This document shows positions 20,053 to 27,298 of a stretch of 45,338 nucleotides of DNA, in pieces. The stretch is from Candidatus Apopatosoma intestinale (lineage in GTDB: Bacteria; Bacillota; Clostridia; Oscillospirales; CAG-272). Numbering within the stretch: position 1 is the first letter of the stretch; the number at the start of each line of letters is the position of its first letter. The translations under genes were made by a program, and so were the position numbers. The notes beneath the pieces were generated by a model that had not been told where the DNA came from, did no database searches, and was given only the letters and a program-made list of their open reading frames with translations. The stretch is taken from contig DODZ01000047.1 in assembly GCA_003524145.1 (NCBI GenBank), forward strand, positions 1-45,338. Reading direction: 5' to 3'.

Positions 20053-21381
20053 ATGAAAAAAATGCTTGTGCTGCTGCTCGCACTCACATTTGCTCTTTTA
20101 TGCTTCTCGGGATGCTCGGAAAGATCGCTCCTGAATCCCAAAAATCCGGTAACGCTGACACTGTGGCATACCTACGGCGAGCAGGCGGACTCCCCGATGA
20201 ATCGCTTGGTTTCCGAATTCAACAAAACGGTCGGAAAAGAAAAAGGTATTGTCATCAGCGTCAAGCTCATGTCCAGTGCGGGAAAGATCGGAGGTCAGCT
20301 TGCCGAAGCGCAAAGCGGTGCACCCGGCGCGCTTGATATGCCGGACCTCTTTTTCTGCCACAACAGCGATGCCGGAAAGCTCGGTGCGAAAAACCTTCTC
20401 GATTGGAACGGTTACTTTACAAATGAGGAGCGCGCCGGTTTTGTGCCGGACTTTCTTGCCGACGGCATGATTGATGAGCGGCTCGTTATTTTTCCCGTGT
20501 CCAAATCAACACATGTTCTGTACATAAGCAAGCGTGAGTTTTCGCGCTTTGCCGCTGCAACGGGCGCGACCTACAGCGACCTTGCTACGTGGGACGGCTT
20601 TTTCCGTACTGCGGAAAAGTATTATGAGTATTCCGGCAAGCCCTTCTGCGCCTTTGATTATGTACAGCGCGCAGTAGAGCTGAATGCTATCGAAAAAGGG
20701 GCGAAGCCCGAAGAGCTTTACAAAGACGGCTACTATGATTTTGACAATGCCACGCTGAAGGCTTCCTATATGCAGTTTGCCAAGGCACTTGCCAAGGGGC
20801 ATATCATGATTGCCGAGCTGTATTCAAATACTCATGTTATGACGGGTGACGTGCCCTGCGGTGCCGGCTCATCTGCGGCTGTCATGTATTACAACGATAC
20901 AGTTACATACCCGGACAACACCTCGGAACCGCTGGATCTGAAAATCCTGCCGCTTCCGCAGAATGAAAATTGTCCGAAGTATGCAACGCAGGCGGGCGTC
21001 GGGCTTTGCGCCTACAGAACCACCAATCAGAAAGCGGAAGCCGCTTCGGTTTTCGCACACTGGCTGACCGATGGCGAACGGAATCTTTCATTTGTTGCCG
21101 AAACGGGATATATGCCAGTGCGTAACGATGCATATCAATCATTGAAATCCTATTCTTTCCGTAAGGAATCCTATAAGGAACTGTATTCGGCGCTCACGGA
21201 AATCAGAAATACGCAGACCTTCCTGCGTGAGCCGAGCTTTGTGGGCTATTATGATAAGGTCAATACGCTCTATGCCGAGCTTCGCCGTGCGCAGACAACC
21301 ATGCCGGAACGTGTGAAGAACGGCGAGAGTGCCGACGCACTTGCAGGGGAGCTGTGGGAGCTGTTCAGTTCCGCAAAATAA
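20053..21381 (+). CDS. ABC-type solute-binding lipoprotein (sugar-binding-like)
   Basis: The start is set at ATG 20053, with GGAGGG seven bases upstream; a longer in-frame reading would begin inside the promoter. The 442-aa product has a lipoprotein signal (MKKMLVLLLALTFALLCFSG, Cys next) and the family-1 extracellular binding-protein signature 'VTLTLWHTYGEQADSPMN', with late motifs 'AAVMYYNDTVTYPDN' and 'AASVFAHWLTDGERNLSFV'. It probably binds a carbohydrate or similar ligand outside the membrane. No permease or ATPase gene is adjacent. The next gene, 12 bp downstream, is a membrane sensor with a LuxR-type HTH, so a signalling role (presenting ligand to the sensor) is as likely as transport. 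Confidence 0.92.
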   Translation: MKKMLVLLLALTFALLCFSGCSERSLLNPKNPVTLTLWHTYGEQADSPMNRLVSEFNKTVGKEKGIVISVKLMSSAGKIGGQLAEAQSGAPGALDMPDLFFCHNSDAGKLGAKNLLDWNGYFTNEERAGFVPDFLADGMIDERLVIFPVSKSTHVLYISKREFSRFAAATGATYSDLATWDGFFRTAEKYYEYSGKPFCAFDYVQRAVELNAIEKGAKPEELYKDGYYDFDNATLKASYMQFAKALAKGHIMIAELYSNTHVMTGDVPCGAGSSAAVMYYNDTVTYPDNTSEPLDLKILPLPQNENCPKYATQAGVGLCAYRTTNQKAEAASVFAHWLTDGERNLSFVAETGYMPVRNDAYQSLKSYSFRKESYKELYSALTEIRNTQTFLREPSFVGYYDKVNTLYAELRRAQTTMPERVKNGESADALAGELWELFSSAK

Positions 21382-21393
21382 CGGGGTGCCTTT

Positions 21394-23034
21394 ATGAACA
21401 GAAGCAAATTAAATCTGAAAATGCCGAAGCAGACCATGCACCGCAAGCTGTTTTTTTACACCTTTGTGATGGCTATTCTGCTTCTGGCGCTTCTTGTGAC
21501 ACTGCTGTCATTGCTCGGCAGATTTCGCACGCCCAAGGATGAGCTCTTTGAAAAGAGCGATATGCAGGCGCGGGTTTTTGAAAAAGAAATACTGACACAC
21601 CGAAATATTCTTGCCATGATGGGCGTACACCTGTCGGAGGATGCCTCCGCCATAATCGGAGAATATATATCAGAGCATAAAATGACATTTGCCGAACTTA
21701 GCGGCAATGGCAATGCACTCGGGGAAATACAGAAGCTGCTCTTTGAACCGCTGCGTCAGTACCTGTTTCAGACAGACTGCTCGGGCGCGTTTGTAATCCT
21801 TGATGCTACGGTAAATCCCGCATCTGATGAAATCACGAAAAGCGGAATATATTTGCAGGTAAACGGCTACGAGCGCGACCGCCGTGATGCCGTGCTCTAT
21901 CGCGGAATCGCCTCGGTCGGCAGAGGAAACGGAGTTATGCCGCACAGAAAGTGGCGGTTGGAGACACGTCGGGAAATGTTTCCCGGCTGGCAGGAGGCAG
22001 TTGCCGCCACGGAGCTGCCGCCCGAGCAGTCCTACCGCTTCTCAGAGCTGTTCACCCTGCCCGGGATGTCCGAGCGTGCAATGCTGATTACGCTTCCTGT
22101 CCGAGGTGCGGACGGAGCTCTTCTCGGCGTTTGCGGCTTTGAACTTTCGGAAAGCTACTTTTCTCTCCTGCACAGCCAGGTGTCTAAGCTGAGTCACCCG
22201 ACCTGCCTGATGGCTGAGGTCGGCGAAAACAATGTATACAGCAGCTTTCTTGCCTGCGGAGCGTCAAACGACTATTACTATACCCCCGAGGAGGCACTGA
22301 CTGCGCACGATATCGGAGGCGGGCTGACCGAATTCCGATGCGGAGATGAGCGCTTTGTCGGCGTTGTCCGCAGCTATAAGGGCGACGGCGCCTCTCTCGG
22401 ATTTTCCGCAATAGTCATGACGCCTGAATCCGACTTTGCAAAGGCGACTTTCAAAAATGCGCTGAGCATAGGATTTCTCGTTATTCTCTTGGTAGCACTT
22501 TCGGTGTTCTGCTGTGTCTACGTAAGCCACCGCTACCTCTCTCCTGTATTGAAGGGTCTGGAACAGATCAAAGCCGAGAGCAGCCAGCGCAAGCGAACCG
22601 ACATTATGGAGATCAATAATGTTCTGGACTTTCTTTCTTCCAAGGAGCGGGAAAGTGCCGCTCATCTCGCCTCTCTCATTGAGGAACGGAATATGGCAAA
22701 AGTGGCATATGACCGCGCACAGGCGGAAATAGATAAGCTGGCGGAACGCACAAGAGACACGGTTGATCCGGAGGCGTACAGCTTTTTCCTTGAAAGAATT
22801 CCCGACCTTTCAAAAACCGAGCGCGAGATTTTTGACTGCTATGTTTCGGGGCTGTCCACAAAGGAAATTCTGGAATCGGCAAACATTAAAGAAAGCACGC
22901 TGAAGTATCACAATTCTCATATCTATGAAAAGCTCAATGTCAAGTCCCGCAAAGAGCTTCTTGTCTATATCTCTCTGATGAACCGCTCGAAGAACGGAGG
23001 AAACGGCTGTGACACTGACACAACGTCTGAATAA
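21394..23034 (+). CDS. Membrane-bound sensor with C-terminal LuxR-type HTH
   Basis: The 546-aa protein has a first membrane helix at ~20-43, an extracytoplasmic region of about 320 residues (Cache-like in size and position, not assigned), a second membrane helix at ~366-388, a coiled-coil linker and a C-terminal LuxR/GerE HTH ('LSKTEREIFDCYVSGLSTKE', then a 'TLKYHNSHIYEKLNVKSRKE'-type recognition region). It would be a one-component, membrane-tethered transcription factor. The start at 21394 has a weak GGGGTG site; MPKQTM, ten codons in, is an alternative. It lies 12 bp after the binding-protein gene, in the same operon. The target genes are unknown; the adjacent secreted-protein block is a candidate. 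Confidence 0.88.
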   Translation: MNRSKLNLKMPKQTMHRKLFFYTFVMAILLLALLVTLLSLLGRFRTPKDELFEKSDMQARVFEKEILTHRNILAMMGVHLSEDASAIIGEYISEHKMTFAELSGNGNALGEIQKLLFEPLRQYLFQTDCSGAFVILDATVNPASDEITKSGIYLQVNGYERDRRDAVLYRGIASVGRGNGVMPHRKWRLETRREMFPGWQEAVAATELPPEQSYRFSELFTLPGMSERAMLITLPVRGADGALLGVCGFELSESYFSLLHSQVSKLSHPTCLMAEVGENNVYSSFLACGASNDYYYTPEEALTAHDIGGGLTEFRCGDERFVGVVRSYKGDGASLGFSAIVMTPESDFAKATFKNALSIGFLVILLVALSVFCCVYVSHRYLSPVLKGLEQIKAESSQRKRTDIMEINNVLDFLSSKERESAAHLASLIEERNMAKVAYDRAQAEIDKLAERTRDTVDPEAYSFFLERIPDLSKTEREIFDCYVSGLSTKEILESANIKESTLKYHNSHIYEKLNVKSRKELLVYISLMNRSKNGGNGCDTDTTSE

Positions 23035-23233
23035 GATTCTTTCGGAGCAGGGAATGACCAAGACCGAATTTGCCGACAGTATCGGCGTGACGCAGAATTA
23101 TATCTGTATTCTCACGAGCGAGGTTTCCTCGGCTGCCCGCGGTTCAAATATCTCTCCGTCGCTTGCAAAACTGATCGGGCTGAAATACGGCTACGATCCC
23201 GATTGGATCCTTTACGGAGATAAAAACGAATAA
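23009..23233 (+). CDS. Small XRE-type HTH protein, 74 aa
   Basis: It starts with GTG at 23009, inside the last 26 bp of the LuxR-type gene, with ACGGAGG 8 bases upstream. The overlap suggests translational coupling. Nearly the whole protein is one Cro/CI-type HTH ('ILSEQGMTKTEFADSIGVTQ', then NYICILTSE), followed by a short acidic tail. It is likely a DNA-binding partner or feedback regulator of the operon. Confidence 0.85.
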   Translation: MTLTQRLNKILSEQGMTKTEFADSIGVTQNYICILTSEVSSAARGSNISPSLAKLIGLKYGYDPDWILYGDKNE

Positions 23234-23241
23234 AAAATAAA

Positions 23242-23355
23242 GGCTGTCGCGCCAAGTGCGACAAGCCCTGCTTGAATTTTACAAACCATCCGTCCGGCGG
23301 GTGGTTTGCAAAGAGGCTTTTTCCTGTCGGAATAAAGCGGTTTGCGCCTCTTTTT
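23242..23355 (+). terminator. Three consecutive hairpins ending the binding-protein operon
   Basis: Hairpin 1 (23242-23267) pairs GGCTGTCGC with GCGACAAGCC with one bulge. Hairpin 2 (23282-23308) is an 11-bp stem around TCCGG with a single T-G pair. Hairpin 3 pairs AAAGAGGC (23310-23317) with GCCTCTTT (23346-23353) and runs into more T residues. Together they probably end transcription before the next promoter at 23366. Confidence 0.6.
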
Positions 23356-23365
23356 GCCGAAGGTA

Positions 23366-23394
23366 TTGACAGCACGGAAAAAACATGGTAAACT
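23366..23394 (+). promoter_or_regulatory. Promoter of the 235-aa lipoprotein gene
   Basis: TTGACA at 23366-23371, a 17-bp spacer and TAAACT at 23389-23394, 36 bp upstream of the ATG. Confidence 0.85.
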
Positions 23395-23430
23395 TAATAA
23401 AAAGATTTCAGAAGCAAAGGGGGATAAAAT

Positions 23431-24138
23431 ATGAAAAGAAGCCTTAAGACAGCGATTTCACTGTTCCTTTTCTTATCATTCATTGCAGTGCTTGCTTCCT
23501 GCGGAATTATTCAGACATATGAAAATATTGCCGTGCAGGGGGAGGTATATTCCTTCGGCAAGCAGACTATTATTTTGAACAGCATTCTGCCCGAGGGCGG
23601 CAATGCCGCGAAATTCAAAAAGGACATTTCCGCTTCGGATATAAAACTTTCCGATGCACTCGAGGGAAAGAATATCGACAAGGTGACTTTCATCGATGAA
23701 TACAATCTCGAACTGGAGCTTTCCGGAAATACAAAATCAACAGGAGGAGATGGCGCCATAGGTACTCTCACCGTGCTTGCGGGCGGACTGGAAAGCAAGG
23801 GAAAATCCACCTGCCATGTAAAGCTGAACGGACCGACTATAGTGACGGAATCCGCATATTCAAACAGATTTACGGCGCGCGATCTCACGCTCTATAATGT
23901 TTCATCCACAATCTCGCTTCCGATGGGAGAATTTACGGATAAAGCCGATGCCGAGCATATACGCCTTGCCGACCCGAATCTCGGCAGACTGGAAATAAAG
24001 CTGGAAAACGGCAAGCTGACTCTCAGCATCATAAATTGTCTTTCGGCAGAGCCATCTGTCATCTTTGCTCCCGAGACGACGACTATGGGAATAGAATTTT
24101 CCATATGTATCGGTGTATATGATGTATATTCTTATTGA
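23431..24138 (+). CDS. Lipoprotein of unknown function, 235 aa
   Basis: ATG at 23431 follows AAAGGGGG. The N-terminus is a lipoprotein signal with lipobox 'AVLASCG', so the mature protein is tethered to the outer face of the membrane. The rest is beta-rich with no motif I recognise ('DYNL'-like and 'TSTISLP'-like strands, no catalytic signature). It is a single-gene unit with its own promoter and a strong terminator. A ribosome-site-matching C-rich stretch occurs in the candidate antisense-direction RNA just downstream (24209-24221). Confidence 0.85.
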   Translation: MKRSLKTAISLFLFLSFIAVLASCGIIQTYENIAVQGEVYSFGKQTIILNSILPEGGNAAKFKKDISASDIKLSDALEGKNIDKVTFIDEYNLELELSGNTKSTGGDGAIGTLTVLAGGLESKGKSTCHVKLNGPTIVTESAYSNRFTARDLTLYNVSSTISLPMGEFTDKADAEHIRLADPNLGRLEIKLENGKLTLSIINCLSAEPSVIFAPETTTMGIEFSICIGVYDVYSY

Positions 24139-24152
24139 TCACAAATGAATAT

Positions 24153-24185
24153 AAAAAAATTGCCGGCATAGCCGGCAATTTTTTT
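24153..24185. terminator. Strong bidirectional intrinsic terminator
   Basis: A perfect inverted repeat: seven As, TTGCCGGC, loop ATA, GCCGGCAA, then seven Ts. Being symmetrical, it can end both the plus-strand lipoprotein transcript and the minus-strand transcript from the orphan promoter at 24322-24350. Confidence 0.95.
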
Positions 24186-24315
24186 CAAACTATATAACTA
24201 TCACCTGTCAAAGGGGGGATATGACCGGTGAAATTGTTTGCATATCACAAGGTGGCGCGGTGGAATGCAATGGCGAAAGAGCAACAAAGCTATGATAGGG
24301 TATGCTCCCTGTTGC
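24153..24315 (-). ncRNA. Candidate small RNA, about 160 nt
   Basis: A perfect promoter (24322-24350) points left into this stretch and a strong terminator (24153-24185) closes it. No frame longer than about 11 codons with a ribosome site is seen on the minus strand. The 5' part can fold: GCAAC pairs with GTTGC and AGGG with CCCT within 24281-24315. A C-rich segment (24209-24221) is complementary, with one bulged C, to the ribosome site of the lipoprotein gene at 23431. It could instead be the remnant of a deleted fourth XRE gene. Confidence 0.5.
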
Positions 24316-24321
24316 ACTTAT

Positions 24322-24350
24322 ATTATACCGCATTTCTTTTCATATGTCAA
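24322..24350 (-). promoter_or_regulatory. Orphan consensus promoter reading left
   Basis: TTGACA (24345-24350), a 17-bp spacer and TATAAT (24322-24327), read on the minus strand. It is the best match to consensus in the window, yet no gene follows before the terminator. Confidence 0.85.
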
Positions 24351-24357
24351 CTATACT

Positions 24358-24387
24358 ATTTGGCTACAAATTCTCCAATTTGGCTAC
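24358..24387 (-). repeat. Upstream direct-repeat element, copy 1
   Basis: On the plus strand ATTTGGCTAC occurs twice with a 20-bp period (24358 and 24378). It starts 8 bp beyond the -35 box of the orphan promoter. A 52-bp block including this element is identical to copy 2 near 25312-25363. Confidence 0.85.
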
Positions 24388-24450
24388 TTTTTGCTCATTT
24401 TTCGGTAAAAAAGCGGCTTTTTTCGGAAAAACGAAAAATCTTCGTATTTC

Positions 24451-25251
24451 TTAATCCATGAATGCGCGAAAATTTTGCGGCTTTTTCAGAAATTTACGCC
24501 CGAAAGCGCCGATTACGCGGAGCATGAGAAATTCTCTTGAACCCACGGGACGCTCCAGCTTATAAAAGGTCATATTCCGGTCTTTGCCTATCATGACATC
24601 GTTTTTGCGGAGCATCATATGTTTTGCCATAAATTCGAGACAGTTTGTCACATCTTCTGTATCATAGCCGAGAGTTTCCGCGATATAATTTGCGCTCAGC
24701 GTTTCGGTATAGCTCTCATAAATCAATTCGAGCACGCGGCGGTTTTTCTTATCGCCGAGAAAATCGAATATCTCATCGTTATCATCGCCGAAAATCTTCT
24801 TATTCACATCGTCAAGCGCGATAAAGCCGGTATCCATGGAAACATAAAATCCTATTATGCCCGGCTTTGCGATGCCTTCCTCATATTCGGGATTTTTCTT
24901 CATCTCGTTTATGATTGCATCGAGCTTGGCTTTTCTGCTGTCGGGCGTGATGTCTATCGTATACTCCGGCATGGCAAAGCGTATTCTGCTCATCATCAGC
25001 TCTGCCATTTCGTCATAGTAGTGGGTCAGATGATGATTTGTGTCTATTGTGTCATCGATATTGAAAAGCTCGCCGACGGATATATGAAGAGCTGCCGCTA
25101 TCTGCGGGACGGAGGTGACATCGGGATAAGATGCGCCGCGCTCCCACTTGGAAACGGTCTGCACGGAAACACCGAGCATATCTGCAAGTTCTTTTTGCGT
25201 ATATCCGCATTTATTTCTGTAGATATATATGTTTGCAGCAATATCAGCCAT
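24451..25251 (-). CDS. XRE-family regulator A, 266 aa
   Basis: The start is ATG 25251, with GGAG nine bases upstream; an in-frame TTG at 25266 would overlap that site and is rejected. The N-terminal ~65 residues are an HTH_3 domain ('GYTQKELADMLGVSVQTVSK', then WERGASYPD). The remaining ~200 residues form a separate domain with a probable winged-helix part ('KNRRVLELIYESYTETLSAN') that is shared with the next two genes. There is no membrane segment. It has its own promoter (25291-25319) with the direct-repeat element just upstream, so autoregulation is likely. Same length as regulator B and about half identical by eye. Confidence 0.9.
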   Translation of the reverse strand: MADIAANIYIYRNKCGYTQKELADMLGVSVQTVSKWERGASYPDVTSVPQIAAALHISVGELFNIDDTIDTNHHLTHYYDEMAELMMSRIRFAMPEYTIDITPDSRKAKLDAIINEMKKNPEYEEGIAKPGIIGFYVSMDTGFIALDDVNKKIFGDDNDEIFDFLGDKKNRRVLELIYESYTETLSANYIAETLGYDTEDVTNCLEFMAKHMMLRKNDVMIGKDRNMTFYKLERPVGSREFLMLRVIGAFGRKFLKKPQNFRAFMD

Positions 25252-25290
25252 TAGCTTTATCTCCAAAATATTATTTTTGATACCGATATT

Positions 25291-25319
25291 ATTTTACCAT
25301 TGTTTTCCTGATATGTCAA
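25291..25319 (-). promoter_or_regulatory. Promoter of XRE regulator A
   Basis: Read on the minus strand: TTGACA (25314-25319), 17-bp spacer, TAAAAT (25291-25296). Confidence 0.88.
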
Positions 25320-25326
25320 CTATACT

Positions 25327-25356
25327 ATTTGGCTACAAATTCTCCAATTTGGCTAC
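25327..25356 (-). repeat. Upstream direct-repeat element, copy 2
   Basis: Two ATTTGGCTAC boxes with a 20-bp period, 8 bp beyond the -35 box of regulator A. Identical to copy 1. The two-helical-turn spacing would put both boxes on one face of the DNA, as for a dimeric regulator. Confidence 0.85.
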
Positions 25357-25375
25357 TTTTTGGGAGTTCAACAGC

Positions 25376-25404
25376 AAAAATGCGGCTTTTTTGTGAAGCC
25401 GCAT
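25376..25404 (-). terminator. Intrinsic terminator of XRE regulator B
   Basis: On the minus strand, a 9-bp perfect stem (ATGCGGCTT / AAGCCGCAT) is followed by five Ts, 16 bp after the stop of regulator B. Confidence 0.88.
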
Positions 25405-25419
25405 CTGTTTTTTTCTTAT

Positions 25420-26220
25420 TTAATTGATAAGCGCAAGGTATTTTTCCGCTTTTTTATGAAATTTTTTTCCGAAGGCGCCGATTATCCGGAGCAGAATAAA
25501 TTCGCGCGAACCGTCAGGGCGGCTCATGGTATAGAGCGTCATATTTTTGTCCTTGCCTACCATGACATCGCTTTTGTCAAGCATACCGTATTTTTCCATG
25601 AATTCAATCGCCGCTCTCACCTCCGCAATTTCACAGCCGATGGTTTCCGCTATGTAATTTTCGCTTATCGTGGTGCGCTGACTGTCATAGACGAGCGTGA
25701 GTATACGGCGGTTTGTCGCGTTGCCGAGAAAATCGAAAAGCTCATCATTCTCTTCATTGAAAATTTTCTTTTCCCTGTCATCAATGCCCGCAAAGCCGGT
25801 ATCCATGGAGATATACATCAGCTTTCGGAATGGTCTTGCGACGCCGATATCATATGTGGGATTTTCCTTCATCAGCCTGACCAGCTCATCGAGCTTTATC
25901 TTTTTCTCCGCATCGGTTTTGCCGCTGTTATATGACTGTATGGAAAAGCATATTCTGCTTATCATCAGCTCGGCTATTTCGTCATACGAAACATTTGTCC
26001 ATTCGATAGCGTCTGTTTTTGCATCCATGCCGAAAAGTGCATCTATGCTGATGCGGAAAACTTCCGCTATTTTCGGAAGTACCGATATATCCGGTGCGCT
26101 TGCGCCGCGCTCCCATTTTGATATAGTCTGCACGGAAACGCCGAGCATATTGGCAAGCTCCTTTTGCGTGTAGCCGCATTTCAGCCTGTATTCATATATA
26201 TTGGCTGCAATATCTGACAT
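25420..26220 (-). CDS. XRE-family regulator B, 266 aa
   Basis: The start is ATG 26220 with AGAGGTGG upstream; the longer in-frame reading crosses the -10/-35 region and is rejected. The N-terminal HTH ('GYTQKELANMLGVSVQTISK', WERGASAPD) is nearly the same as in regulator A. The C-terminal domain carries the same landmarks ('SMDTGFAGIDD', 'DELFDFLGNATNRRI', 'GSREFILLRIIGAFGKKFHK'). It is the middle member of a tandem array that probably arose by duplication of a unit of gene plus upstream control region. It has its own promoter and terminator. Confidence 0.9.
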   Translation of the reverse strand: MSDIAANIYEYRLKCGYTQKELANMLGVSVQTISKWERGASAPDISVLPKIAEVFRISIDALFGMDAKTDAIEWTNVSYDEIAELMISRICFSIQSYNSGKTDAEKKIKLDELVRLMKENPTYDIGVARPFRKLMYISMDTGFAGIDDREKKIFNEENDELFDFLGNATNRRILTLVYDSQRTTISENYIAETIGCEIAEVRAAIEFMEKYGMLDKSDVMVGKDKNMTLYTMSRPDGSREFILLRIIGAFGKKFHKKAEKYLALIN

Positions 26221-26260
26221 TGCTTCCACCTCTCTGATGAATATTTTCGATACTGTAAAT

Positions 26261-26289
26261 ATTTTATCACGCTTTTTCCGCCATGTCAA
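26261..26289 (-). promoter_or_regulatory. Promoter of XRE regulator B
   Basis: Read on the minus strand: TTGACA (26284-26289), 17-bp spacer, TAAAAT (26261-26266). Confidence 0.88.
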
Positions 26290-26296
26290 CTATACC

Positions 26297-26326
26297 GTTT
26301 GGCTACAAATTCTCCGATTTGGAGAT
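26297..26326 (-). repeat. Upstream direct-repeat element, copy 3 (one box degenerate)
   Basis: GTTTGGCTAC at 26297-26306 is kept, but the second box reads ATTTGGAGAT. Position relative to the -35 box (8 bp) is the same as in copies 1 and 2. Confidence 0.75.
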
Positions 26327-26361
26327 ATACCGCTACATACAGTGTATTTTTGCGCGGAATA

Positions 26362-27186
26362 TCACCTGTTGTTGTTGCCGTAGAAGCCCGCCTCCCACAG
26401 CACATGAAAACAAGCCTCTTCTCCGTTGATTTTTCTGCCGAAAGAGGCAATCGCCCGGAGCATGGCGAAGTTTCGCGAAAACATTATCTTCCTCATATAA
26501 TATACGGTCAGTTCTTTGCCTGCGCCGAGCAGGGCTTTTTTCTCCGTGAGCATATAGTTGTTTTTCAGAAAATCGAGGCAGACATCCGCTTCCTCAGTGG
26601 TTATGCCGAGCGACTCGGCAATATAAACATTGCTTATCGGTCCGCTGTAAATATGTTCATGGATAAAATTCAGTATCAGGCGGTTTGTCTTGTTGCCGAG
26701 AAAATCAAAGAGCGCATCGCTTTTCTCGGGGAAAAGCGTTTTGTCTTTATCGTCCATCATTACAAAACCCGTATCCTCCGAGCCGTAAAAGAGCTTTTCG
26801 GGATTTATGCTGCCGACAGCCGACAGCGGATTTTCATGCATAGCCTTTACTACATCGGCGGCTCTTTCACGCTTTGCTTCCGGAGTCCAGCCATATTTTT
26901 CAAATGCTTCGTTTGTATAAGCTATGCGGCTTATGAAAATTTCTTTCAGTTCTTCATAGACCTTATCCGCGCCGTAGCCTGATTCCGTTCCGTGTCCGAT
27001 AACCGCATCTGTGCTTACGCCGAAAGCATCGGCTATCTCGGAAACCATATATACATCGGGAACTGTTACTCCCGTTTCCCATTTTGATACCATCTGAACC
27101 GTAACATTCAGCTTTTCCGCAAGCTCCTTTTGTGTGTAACCTGCTCTTTTTCGCAGCTCACCGATTCGCTCGCCTATGTTTATCAT
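26362..27186 (-). CDS. XRE-family regulator C, 274 aa
   Basis: ATG 27186 follows AAAGGAG with 7-base spacing. The HTH is 'GYTQKELAEKLNVTVQMVSK', then WETGVTVPD. The C-terminal domain is related to those of A and B ('GSEDTGFVMMDDKDKTLFPE', 'SDALFDFLGNKTNRLILNFI') but more distant, with a different last ~25 residues. Its promoter lacks the ATTTGGCTAC boxes; in their place, upstream, is a perfect 13-bp-arm hairpin (27250-27281). It is the most divergent and probably oldest member of the array. Confidence 0.9.
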   Translation of the reverse strand: MINIGERIGELRKRAGYTQKELAEKLNVTVQMVSKWETGVTVPDVYMVSEIADAFGVSTDAVIGHGTESGYGADKVYEELKEIFISRIAYTNEAFEKYGWTPEAKRERAADVVKAMHENPLSAVGSINPEKLFYGSEDTGFVMMDDKDKTLFPEKSDALFDFLGNKTNRLILNFIHEHIYSGPISNVYIAESLGITTEEADVCLDFLKNNYMLTEKKALLGAGKELTVYYMRKIMFSRNFAMLRAIASFGRKINGEEACFHVLWEAGFYGNNNR

Positions 27187-27216
27187 AATTTTCTCCTTTA
27201 GCAGTGTGGTGATAAT

Positions 27217-27245
27217 ATTTTACCATTATTTACCCGATATGTCAA
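27217..27245 (-). promoter_or_regulatory. Promoter of XRE regulator C
   Basis: Read on the minus strand: TTGACA (27240-27245), 17-bp spacer, TAAAAT (27217-27222). Confidence 0.88.
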
Positions 27246-27249
27246 TAAT

Positions 27250-27281
27250 GGCTGAGATAAAGTGCAGACTTTATCTCAGCC
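27250..27281 (-). terminator. Perfect 13-bp hairpin after the 170-aa gene
   Basis: GGCTGAGATAAAG and CTTTATCTCAGCC form a perfect stem with a 6-nt loop. It lies 18 bp after the stop of the 170-aa membrane protein gene on the minus strand. The tail (ATTATT) is only weakly T-rich. It touches the -35 box of regulator C and might also act as an operator. Confidence 0.65.
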
Positions 27282-27298
27282 GTTTATATTTGTTTTGC

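Noticed and set aside
24221..24295. 24-codon plus-strand frame after AAAGGGGGGAT
   Set aside because: The G-run is only two bases from the ATG, too close for normal initiation, no promoter faces it, and the peptide is very short.
24404..24426. Possible terminator of XRE regulator A (AAAAAAG / CTTTTTT)
   Set aside because: The stem is almost all A-T with a 3-nt loop; too weak to call beside the clear terminator of regulator B.
24228..24461. 77-aa plus-strand frame between the lipoprotein and XRE regulator A
   Set aside because: It overlaps the orphan promoter and repeat element, has no ribosome site at its start, and its composition is that of AT-rich control sequence.
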